This document shows positions 55,584-63,770 of a DNA stretch of 64,000 nt, piece by piece (positions within the stretch are counted from its first letter, which is position 1; each line of letters starts with the position of its first letter). The notes beneath the pieces were generated by a model, which saw nothing but the letters and a program-made list of their open reading frames with translations, had not been told where the DNA came from and did not search any database. Both the position numbers and the translations under genes were made by a program. This DNA is from an uncultured Saprospiraceae bacterium (GTDB lineage Bacteria; Bacteroidota; Bacteroidia; Chitinophagales; Saprospiraceae), in the NCBI GenBank assembly GCA_937928045.1, contig CALFWO010000056.1:24013-88012 (forward strand). The letters run 5' to 3'.

Positions 55584-55689
55584 AATGTTAGGTGATGAAA
55601 GCTGCCCAACCGCAATGCGGCTCATTCACTTTAAGCATTGACATGCTTACTTTGCCTGCTGGAAAAAGCGTTCAATCGTCACCTCACAA
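55584..55689 (-). ncRNA. Upstream structured RNA domain sharing the tRNA-like 5' end
   Basis: Minus-strand TGTGAGGTGA (55689-55680) pairs with TCACCTAACA (55593-55584), one mismatch, enclosing two hairpins TAAGCAT/ATGCTTA and CCGCA/GCGG. A T6 run follows. The first 10 bases and about 15 bases before them repeat the start of the tRNA-like RNA (direct repeat of roughly 25-35 bases), so this domain is a partial copy of its 5' end. Alternatively its 3' arm can pair with the start of the tRNA-like RNA. Confidence 0.4.
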
Positions 55690-55741
55690 TGATTTTGTTT
55701 TCTAATCAGAAACATCTTTTTGTTTCTTTCTAGATACAATA

Positions 55742-55749
55742 CAAATATA
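55742..55749 (-). promoter_or_regulatory. -7 box of the tRNA-like locus
   Basis: On the minus strand TAtaTTTG, about 50 bases before the first structured domain. It suggests one transcript of about 350 bases ending at the terminator 55389-55417. Confidence 0.5.
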
Positions 55750-56073
55750 GACCATCATTCAATAAATTGCAAATAATTCAACAAAAATGGTTAATTTTTT
55801 GAAAATATTCAAAAAATGACTGTATTGCAATATAATCATTCAAAACGATACTTGGTTTTAATAACCTTATTTGAAAATTTCTAAAATATTGAAGGTTTGA
55901 TTGAAGATATCTCTGAAAAATTAAGACAAATCTTGAAAATATTTTGAATTATCCTAGATTCGGGAGTGGGGCAATGGACGGAAAGTACGGAATGTACTTG
56001 AATTCAGTTACAATACTAGATGGACAAATATGCGTGGATACTTTCTTAGAATTTCAGCATTTCTACAAAAAAC
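55750..56073. other. AT-rich intergenic region
   Basis: No supported gene. An open frame at 55944-56171 runs through the terminator at 56074-56104 and has no coding character. Confidence 0.5.
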
Positions 56074-56105
56074 AAAAAGGGCCTTCCTGCGGAAAGCCCT
56101 TTTTT
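56074..56105. terminator. Bidirectional terminator
   Basis: AAAAAGGGCcTTCC (56074-56087) with GGAAaGCCCTTTTT (56091-56104), 3-base loop, one mismatch. It ends the DUF4920 gene on the minus strand. Confidence 0.85.
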
Positions 56106-56164
56106 CAATTCAAAACCATAGTTGGCTATGAGTTGATCACAATTTGTTCAAATATACAAAATTC

Positions 56165-56632
56165 TTATTGAGCGAAGATAACGCCGTGCGCCATGAACTT
56201 TAATTCCTCTTTAGGCTCGGTTATCGCAGCAATTTGCTCTGGAGTATCTCCATTGTCTTCAGCATAATGCCTGAGTTCATCAACTGAAGTAGTCTCTTTA
56301 AATGCATAACCATCCATGATAACTTCTTTTCCCGCGCAATCCAACGGCATAAAGAATCCATAGTCTTTGAATTTTACAAAAATTTCATCGCCGCTATCAT
56401 TGACGATATTCATCCAGCATCCTTTTGCTTGGCAAACCGCATCGATTTTACCACGAACTTTGGTGTGAACCTTATCTGTCGCGGTAGACATTTTTTGAGA
56501 AAGATCAGCTAAGCTAATCGCACCTTCCGCAGTGATTTCTTCTCCAAATGAATTTGAATTGGCATTTTGAGAATCTGCTTGACAACCAATTAATAGAAAA
56601 GCAGTGAAAAGGGCTATTATTATTTTATGCAT
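56165..56632 (-). CDS. DUF4920 lipoprotein
   Basis: 155 residues from the ATG at 56632, where MHKIIIALFTAFLLIGC gives a lipobox at LIGC. The longer frame from 56665 begins upstream of the likely transcription start. The domain DUF4920, found in Bacteroidota, contains the conserved QAKGCWMNI segment and closes with AHGVIFA. Fold similar to OB-like metal or ligand binders; function unknown. Good promoter just upstream (56646-56676). Confidence 0.75.
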   Translation of the reverse strand: MHKIIIALFTAFLLIGCQADSQNANSNSFGEEITAEGAISLADLSQKMSTATDKVHTKVRGKIDAVCQAKGCWMNIVNDSGDEIFVKFKDYGFFMPLDCAGKEVIMDGYAFKETTSVDELRHYAEDNGDTPEQIAAITEPKEELKFMAHGVIFAQ

Positions 56633-56645
56633 AATTCTTTTTTTA

Positions 56646-56676
56646 CAAAAATATCGAATTTTCACTTTAGAGCCAA
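56646..56676 (-). promoter_or_regulatory. Promoter of the DUF4920 gene
   Basis: On the minus strand TTG (56676-56674), a 20-base spacer, TAttTTTG (56653-56646); ATG 14 bases on. Confidence 0.7.
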
Positions 56677-56884
56677 CTTTTGAAAGTTTCTATGACTTTG
56701 TACAATATCGTGATGAGAAAATATGTTTTAGACCCACTTCTATTCATTCAAAAATCCTGTCTATAAGATCTGACCATTACTTTCTTGCCATGTGAAATTG
56801 AGAATAAATTGAGAAACTGAAAATCATTCAGTTTGTTCTTAACGCACAAGGTAAATTATTCATGTAACTGTAAAAGCTGATTCC

Positions 56885-58540
56885 ATGAACTTACAATGGT
56901 CGTTTCTTTCAATCTTAGGTACTTTCCTAACTTTTAATTTATCCGCACAATGCCTTGATGGCAATTGTCAAAACGGATTGGGTGTTTATAAATATCCTAG
57001 TGGCGCCATCTATGATGGCAAATTCCAAAATGGTAAAATTGCTAATTATGGTACGTTGTTTTTTTCCAATGGCAATGTCTACAAAGGCCAATGGCAGGAT
57101 CAATTCCGACAAGGTCAAGGAGAACTGGAATACGCCAATGGTGATGTTTATTCCGGCGGTTTTCAAAAGGGAAAGCTACAAGGAAAAGGAGCAATGTCTT
57201 TTTCAAATGGAGATCGTTATGAAGGGGACTGGTACCAAGATTATATGCATGGCGAAGGCGTTTATGCCTATAATAATGGAGACAGATATGAAGGCGATTT
57301 TGAGAAAGGAGCCATTCATGGCTTCGGTGTTATGAATTATCACACAGGATCAAAATATGCTGGACACTGGCGCAATAGTCTCAAAGAGGGCAGTGGAACT
57401 TATACAAAATCCAACGGGGAAATTGTAAATGGGGAATGGTCTGAAGGAAGTTTTACCGGATCAGCTAGACAGCAATCTAATGCAGTAAATTCAACAACAA
57501 ACTCTTCAGGTAAAAAGAGTCTAAGAGATTGTAATAATATACTTTGCTCATCTGGCAAAGGACAATTCACCTATAGCGACGGTTCTAGATGGGTTGGAAA
57601 TTTTGCCAATGGTAAACCACATGGAAAAGGCATTTGCTTTTATGCCAATGGTGATCGATACGAAGGAGGTTGGGCCAAGCATGCTCCGCATGGTCAAGGG
57701 GTCATGTACTACACAAGTGGAAGAGTCTATGGAGCAAAGTGGCATTATGGAAGACCGATAGAAGAGCTTAAAGAAAAACAAACCAAGTTCACAGACAACT
57801 CGGTAAAAGTCGATAACAGTTCAGAAGTTAAAGTATGGGCAGTCGTAGTCGGTGTTGCAGGTTATACACATATGCCTTCGTTAAAATACACCGACGACGA
57901 TGCCTACCAAATTTATGCATTTCTTAAGAGCCCAGAAGGTGGAGCGCTACCAGATAATCAAGTCAAAGTATTGGTTGATGATTTGGCCACAAGAGAGAAT
58001 ATCATCAAGGCAATGAATCAAACCTTTTTAAAGGCAGATGAAAATGATGTTGTGCTAATGTATTTCTCAGGACATGGTTTGAATGGTAGTTTCCTTCCCT
58101 TTGACTACGATGGTTATCGGAATAAATTAATGCACACTGAAATTCAACAACTCTTCGATAGGAGCAAAGCCAAGCATAAAATTTGTTTTGCTGATGCCTG
58201 CCACTCCGGAAGTATGCTGGCCTCGAAAGCGCCTTCGTCAGCTGCCATTAAAAAGTATTACGGCGCTTTTCAGAATTCCTATGGAGGAACAGCCTTGCTA
58301 CTAAGTTCTCGAGCGAATGAATTTTCATTAGAAGATTCCGGATTGCGACAAGGAATTTACAGCCACTTTTTAATAAAGGGATTGAAAGGTCTTGCAGATA
58401 ATAACAACAACGGAATTGTTACCGTCAAAGAATTATACAACTATGTTCACAGCAGTGTAACCAAGTATACCAATTATGTTCAAACGCCAACATTAACGGG
58501 CAAGTTTGATCCCAACATGCCCATAGCCGCCATTAGATAA
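56885..58540 (+). CDS. Secreted MORN-repeat / caspase-like protease (first copy)
   Basis: 551 residues. Signal peptide (about 1-22, ending LSAQ). About ten MORN repeats of 23 residues with the pattern YxGxFxxGxxxGxGxxxxxxG, in two blocks (about 25-190 and 215-290). The C-terminal caspase (peptidase C14) domain (about 312-551) has catalytic His in YFSGHGLNG (about 395) and Cys in DACHSGS (about 438). Bacterial caspase homologues (orthocaspases) cut after basic or acidic residues and act in cell death, stress or signalling. The export signal puts this one outside the cytoplasm, and MORN repeats can bind lipids or proteins. Followed by a terminator and a shorter paralogue. Confidence 0.85.
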   Translation: MNLQWSFLSILGTFLTFNLSAQCLDGNCQNGLGVYKYPSGAIYDGKFQNGKIANYGTLFFSNGNVYKGQWQDQFRQGQGELEYANGDVYSGGFQKGKLQGKGAMSFSNGDRYEGDWYQDYMHGEGVYAYNNGDRYEGDFEKGAIHGFGVMNYHTGSKYAGHWRNSLKEGSGTYTKSNGEIVNGEWSEGSFTGSARQQSNAVNSTTNSSGKKSLRDCNNILCSSGKGQFTYSDGSRWVGNFANGKPHGKGICFYANGDRYEGGWAKHAPHGQGVMYYTSGRVYGAKWHYGRPIEELKEKQTKFTDNSVKVDNSSEVKVWAVVVGVAGYTHMPSLKYTDDDAYQIYAFLKSPEGGALPDNQVKVLVDDLATRENIIKAMNQTFLKADENDVVLMYFSGHGLNGSFLPFDYDGYRNKLMHTEIQQLFDRSKAKHKICFADACHSGSMLASKAPSSAAIKKYYGAFQNSYGGTALLLSSRANEFSLEDSGLRQGIYSHFLIKGLKGLADNNNNGIVTVKELYNYVHSSVTKYTNYVQTPTLTGKFDPNMPIAAIR

Positions 58541-58993
58541 CCCAACTACCCAAAACCATTTTATTGCTTTTGCTGATTTAAAGCATTGACAGCTTACCCC
58601 ATTTGATTGGTGGTAAGCTGTTTTTTTTGGAGAAAAATTTTGTTTGTAACCAGAGCTGAAATGGCTACTCTCGCCAAAGTCTTCATACAATTCCATTTTT
58701 AATCTGTGTCTTGCGTTCTTCCTTGACTGATAGAAGGTTAACTTAGATTCGATCACATTCAGTGTTTTTACTTACTTATTCTTATTGACCAGATTATCTT
58801 GAAAAATAAATGACAACCACAGAATAGTTCATATCTACCATTGCTTGCTCAAAACCAACCGCTTTCTAAAAAAAGCTGATTATTCCCTCCATTCGACTGG
58901 ATGTAAGCTGTTTTTGTATATAAAAAAATATAATATTTGGAGACGTTTTTGATACTACAGTAATTACTGTCATCAACACGAACCAATATAATT
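58541..58993. other. Gap between the two caspase genes
   Basis: 453 bases with a terminator (58589-58621), and a second, degenerate copy of about 75 bases of the same terminator region near 58845-58920. No open frame of caspase or MORN type is left between them. Confidence 0.55.
58589..58628 (+). terminator. Terminator of the first caspase gene
   Basis: ACAGCTTACC (58589-58598) and GGTAAGCTGT (58612-58621), loop of 13, then T8. Confidence 0.85.
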
Positions 58994-60073
58994 ATGAAAA
59001 TCACTAAATGCATAACTGCTGTCCTGCTGTTCCTATCTCTGGGAACCTTTTTGCATGCTCAATGCATTTCAGGTGATTGTATCAATGGTTCTGGTATCTA
59101 TTCTTTCAAAAACAATTCAGCGACTTATCAAGGAGATTTTAAAAATGGTCAACCTCAAGGTTTTGGTTTGTGCGAATATGCCAATGGAGATCAATACGAA
59201 GGATTTTGGGAAACCGGTAAGTTCTCGGGCCAAGGAAGATTGACACAAGCTTCAGGTAAATTTCTAAATGGAATTTGGAACAACGGACAATTCTCAATTC
59301 CAAATGCAGCAATAGCAAAAGTTATCTCTACATCTAACAAAATTGTGCAGTCAGCAGCTCCCAGAAAAACATGGGCCTTGGTAGTTGGAGTTGCTTCTTA
59401 CGAACATATGCCAGTTTTGCGATACGCAGATGATGACGCATGGCTCTTCTATAGCAACCTGATCAGTAATTCAGGTTTGGATATTGATGAAGAGCAGGCT
59501 AAGATTCTAATCGACGAATCAGCCACCAGAAAGAATATCCTTGCTGAACTAAATAATATCAAAGAACAAGCTGGGCCAAATGATTTGGTTTTATTTTATT
59601 TCTCCGGCCATGGGCATGAAGGATCATTTCTTCCAATAGATTATGATGGCTTCAATAACCAACTATTCCATTCAGAAGTGAATAGCATTTTAGCAAAGAC
59701 CAAGGCGGAACAGAAAATCTGTATTGCAGATGCTTGTCATTCAGGAAGCTTATTTGCTGCAAAAGGCGCCAATGAAAATTCATTCAAGCAGTTATATGCT
59801 GATTTTTACAAAGAAAACGCTGGAACAGCTTTGATCCTTTCAAGCAAGTCCAAAGAGACTTCATTAGAATCAAAAGGACTGCGACAAGGCGTATTCACTT
59901 ACTTTTTGGTCAAAGGCATAAAAGGTGAAGCGGACATCAATGCAGATAAGAAACTAGTACTTCAGGAGCTTTTCAACTATATCTATAAAGAAGTGCGAGA
60001 CTACACTGGCAAGCTACAAACGCCTATACTAGAAGGCGAGTTTGATCCGAACATTGTTCTAAATCATCTTTAG
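58994..60073 (+). CDS. Secreted MORN-repeat / caspase-like protease (second copy)
   Basis: 359 residues. Signal peptide (about 1-22, ending LHAQ). Only two or three MORN repeats (about 30-95). Caspase domain (about 125-359) with His in YFSGHGHEG (about 206) and Cys in DACHSGS (about 248); both catalytic residues are intact. It is a shorter tandem paralogue of the protein before it, sharing the order signal peptide - MORN - caspase, the start CISGDCINGSGIY and the end LEGEFDPNI. The long MORN array has been lost or gained in one copy. Confidence 0.85.
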   Translation: MKITKCITAVLLFLSLGTFLHAQCISGDCINGSGIYSFKNNSATYQGDFKNGQPQGFGLCEYANGDQYEGFWETGKFSGQGRLTQASGKFLNGIWNNGQFSIPNAAIAKVISTSNKIVQSAAPRKTWALVVGVASYEHMPVLRYADDDAWLFYSNLISNSGLDIDEEQAKILIDESATRKNILAELNNIKEQAGPNDLVLFYFSGHGHEGSFLPIDYDGFNNQLFHSEVNSILAKTKAEQKICIADACHSGSLFAAKGANENSFKQLYADFYKENAGTALILSSKSKETSLESKGLRQGVFTYFLVKGIKGEADINADKKLVLQELFNYIYKEVRDYTGKLQTPILEGEFDPNIVLNHL

Positions 60074-60202
60074 AATACTATTTCGTAGAATTTATTATTG
60101 GTTCTTTTAGCAAGATTCCTTCTGAATTTCGTTTGATATTTTTATTTGTTAGAAAGCAGATAATTGATTGGAAGCCTTGAGTATCAATTCTTTAATAAAT
60201 AC

Positions 60203-60234
60203 TTTGCGCAATTCATCTTATTCATGTATCTTTG
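60203..60234 (+). promoter_or_regulatory. rpsF promoter
   Basis: TTTG (60203-60206), a 20-base spacer and TAtcTTTG (60227-60234). Leader of about 38 bases to the ATG at 60279. Confidence 0.75.
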
Positions 60235-60278
60235 CAGCCGTTTTTAAATTTATTCACAAAAAAAATACTTCAATTCCA

Positions 60279-60740
60279 ATGCGAAACCACGAAGTGACTT
60301 TCATCGTAGATCCAGTTCTGTCGGGCGATGAAATTAAAGCGACAGCTAAGTCTTATGGTGAACTCCTAGTTAAAGAAGGAGCAAAAATCATCAATACAGA
60401 CGAGATGGGCCTAAGACAATTGGCTTACCCTATCAAAAGAAGAACAACGGGAATCTATTATTGTATCGAATTCAACAATGCTAGCAAGCCTGATTTAATT
60501 TCTAATGTCGAATTGGCGATGAGAAGAGATGAGCGCATCATGCGTTTCTTGACTGTCGCACTTGATAAATATGGTATCAAGTACAATGAAGACAAAAGAA
60601 ATGGAAAAATCGGAAAGGCTAAGAAGAAAATTAGCATTGCTGCTCAAGCTGCCAAGGCAAAGGAGCCAGTAAAAAAAGCTGCTCCAAAACCAAAGCCAAC
60701 GCCTCCGCCAGTTGAAGCAAAGAAAGAAGAAGAAGAGTAA
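60279..60740 (+). CDS. rpsF: 30S ribosomal protein S6
   Basis: 153 residues from the ATG at 60279. The frame opens at 60168, but that stretch contains the promoter. The S6 domain (1-100, starting MRNHEVTFIVDPVL) is followed by a lysine/alanine/proline then glutamate tail (about 105-153), common in Bacteroidota. Binds 16S rRNA with S18. First gene of rpsF-rpsR-rplI. Confidence 0.92.
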   Translation: MRNHEVTFIVDPVLSGDEIKATAKSYGELLVKEGAKIINTDEMGLRQLAYPIKRRTTGIYYCIEFNNASKPDLISNVELAMRRDERIMRFLTVALDKYGIKYNEDKRNGKIGKAKKKISIAAQAAKAKEPVKKAAPKPKPTPPPVEAKKEEEE

Positions 60741-60786
60741 ACTAAATTAATTAATCGACTCAACGTGAGTCTCAATTCGATACATT

Positions 60787-61053
60787 ATGGCTTCTAGAGA
60801 TGATATAAAATTTCTTAGCAATCCAAATATTGGACAGAATAGAAAAAAGTATTGCCGATTTAGAAAATTCGGTATTAAGTATATTGACTATAAAGACCCG
60901 GACTTCTTGTTACAGTTTGTGAACGAGCAAGGAAAGATTCTTCCTCGTCGTATTTCTGGTAACTCGTTGAAATATCAACGTAAAGTGTCTACCGCTATTA
61001 AGCGTTGTCGTCACCTGGCAATGATGCCGTATGTAACTGACTTATTGAAATAA
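60787..61053 (+). CDS. rpsR: 30S ribosomal protein S18
   Basis: 88 residues, partner of S6 on 16S rRNA. Conserved core KYCRFRKFGIKYIDYKDPDF and the end VSTAIKRCRHLAMMPY. In the rpsF operon, 46 bases after rpsF. Confidence 0.95.
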   Translation: MASRDDIKFLSNPNIGQNRKKYCRFRKFGIKYIDYKDPDFLLQFVNEQGKILPRRISGNSLKYQRKVSTAIKRCRHLAMMPYVTDLLK

Positions 61054-61092
61054 GTCTATTCAATTATCTGTTAACCCGGAAAATTTTTCGAC

Positions 61093-61539
61093 ATGGAAGT
61101 CATTCTTTTAAAAGATATAGAAAAAGTAGGAGATAAGCACACCATCGTAAGCGTAAAATCAGGCTTCGGTAGAAATTATCTCATCCCTCAAGGCTTGGCC
61201 TTGATCGCTAACTCAAGTAATAGAAAACGTTTGGATGATCTTGCAAAAAGAGAAGCAAGAGAAGAGTCTAAGAAATTAGATGTATACCAAGCAATGGCAG
61301 CAAAACTAGATGGTAAGACATTGAAAGTTGCAGCTAAGGCAGGTACATCTGGTAAAATCTTTGGTTCTATTACAGGCGTTCAAATCTCACTCGCCCTTAA
61401 AGAGCAATTCGAATTGGAAATTCCAAGAAAGAAAATTGTTCTTCCGGATGATGTGAAGAACTTAGGTGCTTACACGGTAACTTTACACTTGCACCCAGAG
61501 GTGACAAAGGAAGTTGCTTTTGAAGTAGTTGCTGGATAA
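61093..61539 (+). CDS. rplI: 50S ribosomal protein L9
   Basis: 148 residues. N-terminal domain MEVILLKDIEKVGDK with GFGRNYLIPQGLA, a connecting helix and a C-terminal domain. Binds 23S rRNA at the base of the L1 stalk. Last gene of the operon, ended by a terminator. Confidence 0.95.
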   Translation: MEVILLKDIEKVGDKHTIVSVKSGFGRNYLIPQGLALIANSSNRKRLDDLAKREAREESKKLDVYQAMAAKLDGKTLKVAAKAGTSGKIFGSITGVQISLALKEQFELEIPRKKIVLPDDVKNLGAYTVTLHLHPEVTKEVAFEVVAG

Positions 61540-61560
61540 GCGATTACTAAATAGAAATAC

Positions 61561-61595
61561 AAAGGGCCAGCAGTCTTATGATTGTTGGCCCTTTT
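61561..61595. terminator. rplI terminator
   Basis: AAAGGGCCA (61561-61569) and TGGCCCTTT (61586-61594), followed by one further T. Confidence 0.85.
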
Positions 61596-61625
61596 GAATT
61601 TTGATTTTTTGGCTGTCCCTCGTTG

Positions 61626-61641
61626 CCACTCGGCCGAGTGG
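61626..61641. repeat. Perfect 16-bp palindrome
   Basis: CCACTCGGCCGAGTGG, then GTTTTC. Between rplI and the convergent metallopeptidase gene. It could be a further terminator or a short repeat element. Confidence 0.45.
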
Positions 61642-61650
61642 GTTTTCTTG

Positions 61651-62388
61651 CTAAAAGTTGCATTGCTCTCCATATAACTTTAGCCATTTCTCACTTGCTT
61701 TGTAATTAGGATCTGCTCGTTCTACCAATGCCCAAAATCGATCTGAATGATTCAGTTCAATCAAGTGGGCTAACTCATGTATTATTACATAGTCGATTAC
61801 TTCTTCTGGAGCAAATAACAACCGTGTAGATAAATTGACATTGCCAGTTGAAGAACAACTGCCCCAATTCGTCAAGTTATATTTAAGATTTATTGATCTA
61901 ATATTTTGCTGGAAATGCTTTGCATTCAGCTCGTGAACCTTCTGACTAATGAATGGTTTTTGATCCCTGCCAACAACGCGACTCAAAAGATGTCGAATCG
62001 ATTTCTGCATATTGACAGGTTCATCGTCTTCATTTATTTCGAGGAGAATGGTGCTGCCTATTTTTTTTGCATAGTGATTTTCTCGATGTGCCGGTCTTAT
62101 GCGAAGCTTATATTCATAATTACCAACTTTTAGAATATCTCCATCCTGGTACTGTCTTCCATAAAATCTGGAAAAGAGGTTTGGACTTTTTTGAAAAGTT
62201 TTTTCAATCCAGTTCTCAAACCAAATCATCTGCTCTTTTCGCAAATCAGCATCCATCCAACTAGGAATTCTAAGGATTACTGATTTTTTTCCAACGCTAG
62301 CTCTTACATCTTTGCGTTGTTCACAGTAAATCTTAGCAGGTATCTGCTTTCCGTGAACAACCATCAATGTTTTTCGAACCGTTGCCAT
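61651..62388 (-). CDS. YgjP-type metallopeptidase (M48-like)
   Basis: 245 residues. Zinc motif H-E-x-x-H in VIIHELAHLIELNH (about residue 200), third ligand in HSDRFWALVE. Family YgjP/DUF45 of cytoplasmic predicted metalloproteases; often linked to the nucleotide or restriction systems, not here. It is 8 bases after serC on the same strand and may be cotranscribed. Confidence 0.8.
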   Translation of the reverse strand: MATVRKTLMVVHGKQIPAKIYCEQRKDVRASVGKKSVILRIPSWMDADLRKEQMIWFENWIEKTFQKSPNLFSRFYGRQYQDGDILKVGNYEYKLRIRPAHRENHYAKKIGSTILLEINEDDEPVNMQKSIRHLLSRVVGRDQKPFISQKVHELNAKHFQQNIRSINLKYNLTNWGSCSSTGNVNLSTRLLFAPEEVIDYVIIHELAHLIELNHSDRFWALVERADPNYKASEKWLKLYGEQCNF

Positions 62389-62396
62389 TATATTAT

Positions 62397-63470
62397 TTAA
62401 GCATTTGCTTTTTCAAAATCTTGCATGACTTGCGCCAGAGTGTTCACACCTTCAATACTCATCGCGTTGTAAATTGAAGCTCTAAATCCTCCAACAGATC
62501 GATGGCCTTTTAAACCTACACAGCCAGCTGCTTCGCAAGCTGCTAAGAAGTCTTTTTCAATTCCCTCTTTGGTCGCGACAAATGTTACATTCATTAATGA
62601 ACGATCTTCTTTCGCCGCCACTCCTTTGAATAGACTATTTCTATCAATCTCGTTATAAATGATAGCCGCTTTTTCTTCATTATGTTTAGCCATGGCAGCC
62701 ACACCTCCTTGTGATTTAATCCAACGCATTGTTAACATGGAAACAAATATTGGAAATACTGGCGGAGTGTTGAACGAGCTGTCCTTCTTGATGTGCGTGT
62801 TGTAATCTAGCATAGAAGTAATTTCGCGATCCACGTTGCCTAACATATCTTCGCGAACGATCACTAATGTCGTTCCTGCTGGTCCCATATTTTTTTGTGC
62901 TCCTGCATAGATCAATCCATATCTCTCTATGTCTATAGGTCTAGAAAATATATCACTCGACATATCACAAACAATCGGAGTATTGGTAATTGGCAACTCG
63001 TGCATCTGAGTTCCTGAGATGGTATTGTTACTTGTTAGGTGTAAGTAAGTTGCATCCTTAGGAACCTCGTATCCTTTAGGAACATATTGGAAGTTCTGCT
63101 CTTTTGAAGAGGCGATCACTTCAGTGGGTCCGAACAACTTGGCTTCTTTAATCGCTTTAGTAGACCAAGTTCCTGTATCAACGTAACAAGCTTTGCCATT
63201 TTTGTCTAGCAAATTCATAGCGGTCATATAAAACTGTGAACTTGCCCCACCTGTCAAGAACAATACCTTGTAGTTGTCTGGAAGTCCGAGTAGCTCTTTG
63301 GTTAAGGCCATAGCTTCTTCTAATACAGAAACAAACTTGGCTCCACGGTGAGAAACCTCTAAAAGTGAAAGTCCAGTTCCATCCCAGTTTGCCACTGCTT
63401 CAGCAGAAGCTTTGATTACACTATCAGGGAGAATCGCTGGTCCGGCGCTGAAATTATATTTTTTACTCAT
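62397..63470 (-). CDS. serC: Phosphoserine aminotransferase
   Basis: 357 residues, PLP enzyme for serine and pyridoxine synthesis (3-phosphohydroxypyruvate plus glutamate to phosphoserine). Start NFSAGPAILPDSVI, HRGAKF segment, PLP lysine in YAGAQKNMGPAG (about 190) and end GHRSVGGFRASIYNAM. Full length. Confidence 0.93.
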   Translation of the reverse strand: MSKKYNFSAGPAILPDSVIKASAEAVANWDGTGLSLLEVSHRGAKFVSVLEEAMALTKELLGLPDNYKVLFLTGGASSQFYMTAMNLLDKNGKACYVDTGTWSTKAIKEAKLFGPTEVIASSKEQNFQYVPKGYEVPKDATYLHLTSNNTISGTQMHELPITNTPIVCDMSSDIFSRPIDIERYGLIYAGAQKNMGPAGTTLVIVREDMLGNVDREITSMLDYNTHIKKDSSFNTPPVFPIFVSMLTMRWIKSQGGVAAMAKHNEEKAAIIYNEIDRNSLFKGVAAKEDRSLMNVTFVATKEGIEKDFLAACEAAGCVGLKGHRSVGGFRASIYNAMSIEGVNTLAQVMQDFEKANA

Positions 63471-63732
63471 GGTCGTTAAAAGGTAAAGTTCAAGAATAAA
63501 TATTGATGCCTAAAAGTACTGTATTACAATAAATCTAGCCTTCTTTTTTGCGACCTAGAATTAAAGAAAGGACAATTTTATGATGGAAAAATATTTTGCA
63601 CCTTTTTGCCAAATTATGTATCTTACAGAGGCTTAAAATCTTACAACCATTTGGCAGTTTTGCGCCTTTAAGCAATCAAATTAGTATCCCGAGTTTATCT
63701 GAATTTTTTTTCGAAAAATAATGCATTTATGC
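63471..63732. other. Intergenic region before rRNA-type promoter
   Basis: No gene seen. Contains the start side of serC and AT-rich upstream DNA (UP-like) of the promoter. Confidence 0.5.
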
Positions 63733-63763
63733 TTGCACAACTTAGGAAGTGTGTGTACCTTTG
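63733..63763 (+). promoter_or_regulatory. Strong promoter, probably of an rRNA operon
   Basis: TTG (63733-63735), exactly 20 bases, TAccTTTG (63756-63763). No protein gene follows to the window edge. Confidence 0.75.
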
Positions 63764-63770
63764 CAATCGC

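Noticed and set aside
55557..55688. GTTAGGT / ACCTCAC words considered as integron attC sites
   Set aside because: One core base is wrong, the order and spacing do not fit, and there is no integrase; tRNA-like pairing explains the words better.
55424..55740. Locus considered as tmRNA, RNase P RNA or SRP RNA
   Set aside because: None of the conserved cores of these RNAs was found.
55944..56171. Open frame of 75 codons
   Set aside because: It runs through the strong bidirectional terminator at 56074-56104 and has no family features.
60168..60278. Longer N-terminus for rpsF
   Set aside because: This stretch holds the promoter (60203-60234); S6 starts at MRNHEVTF.
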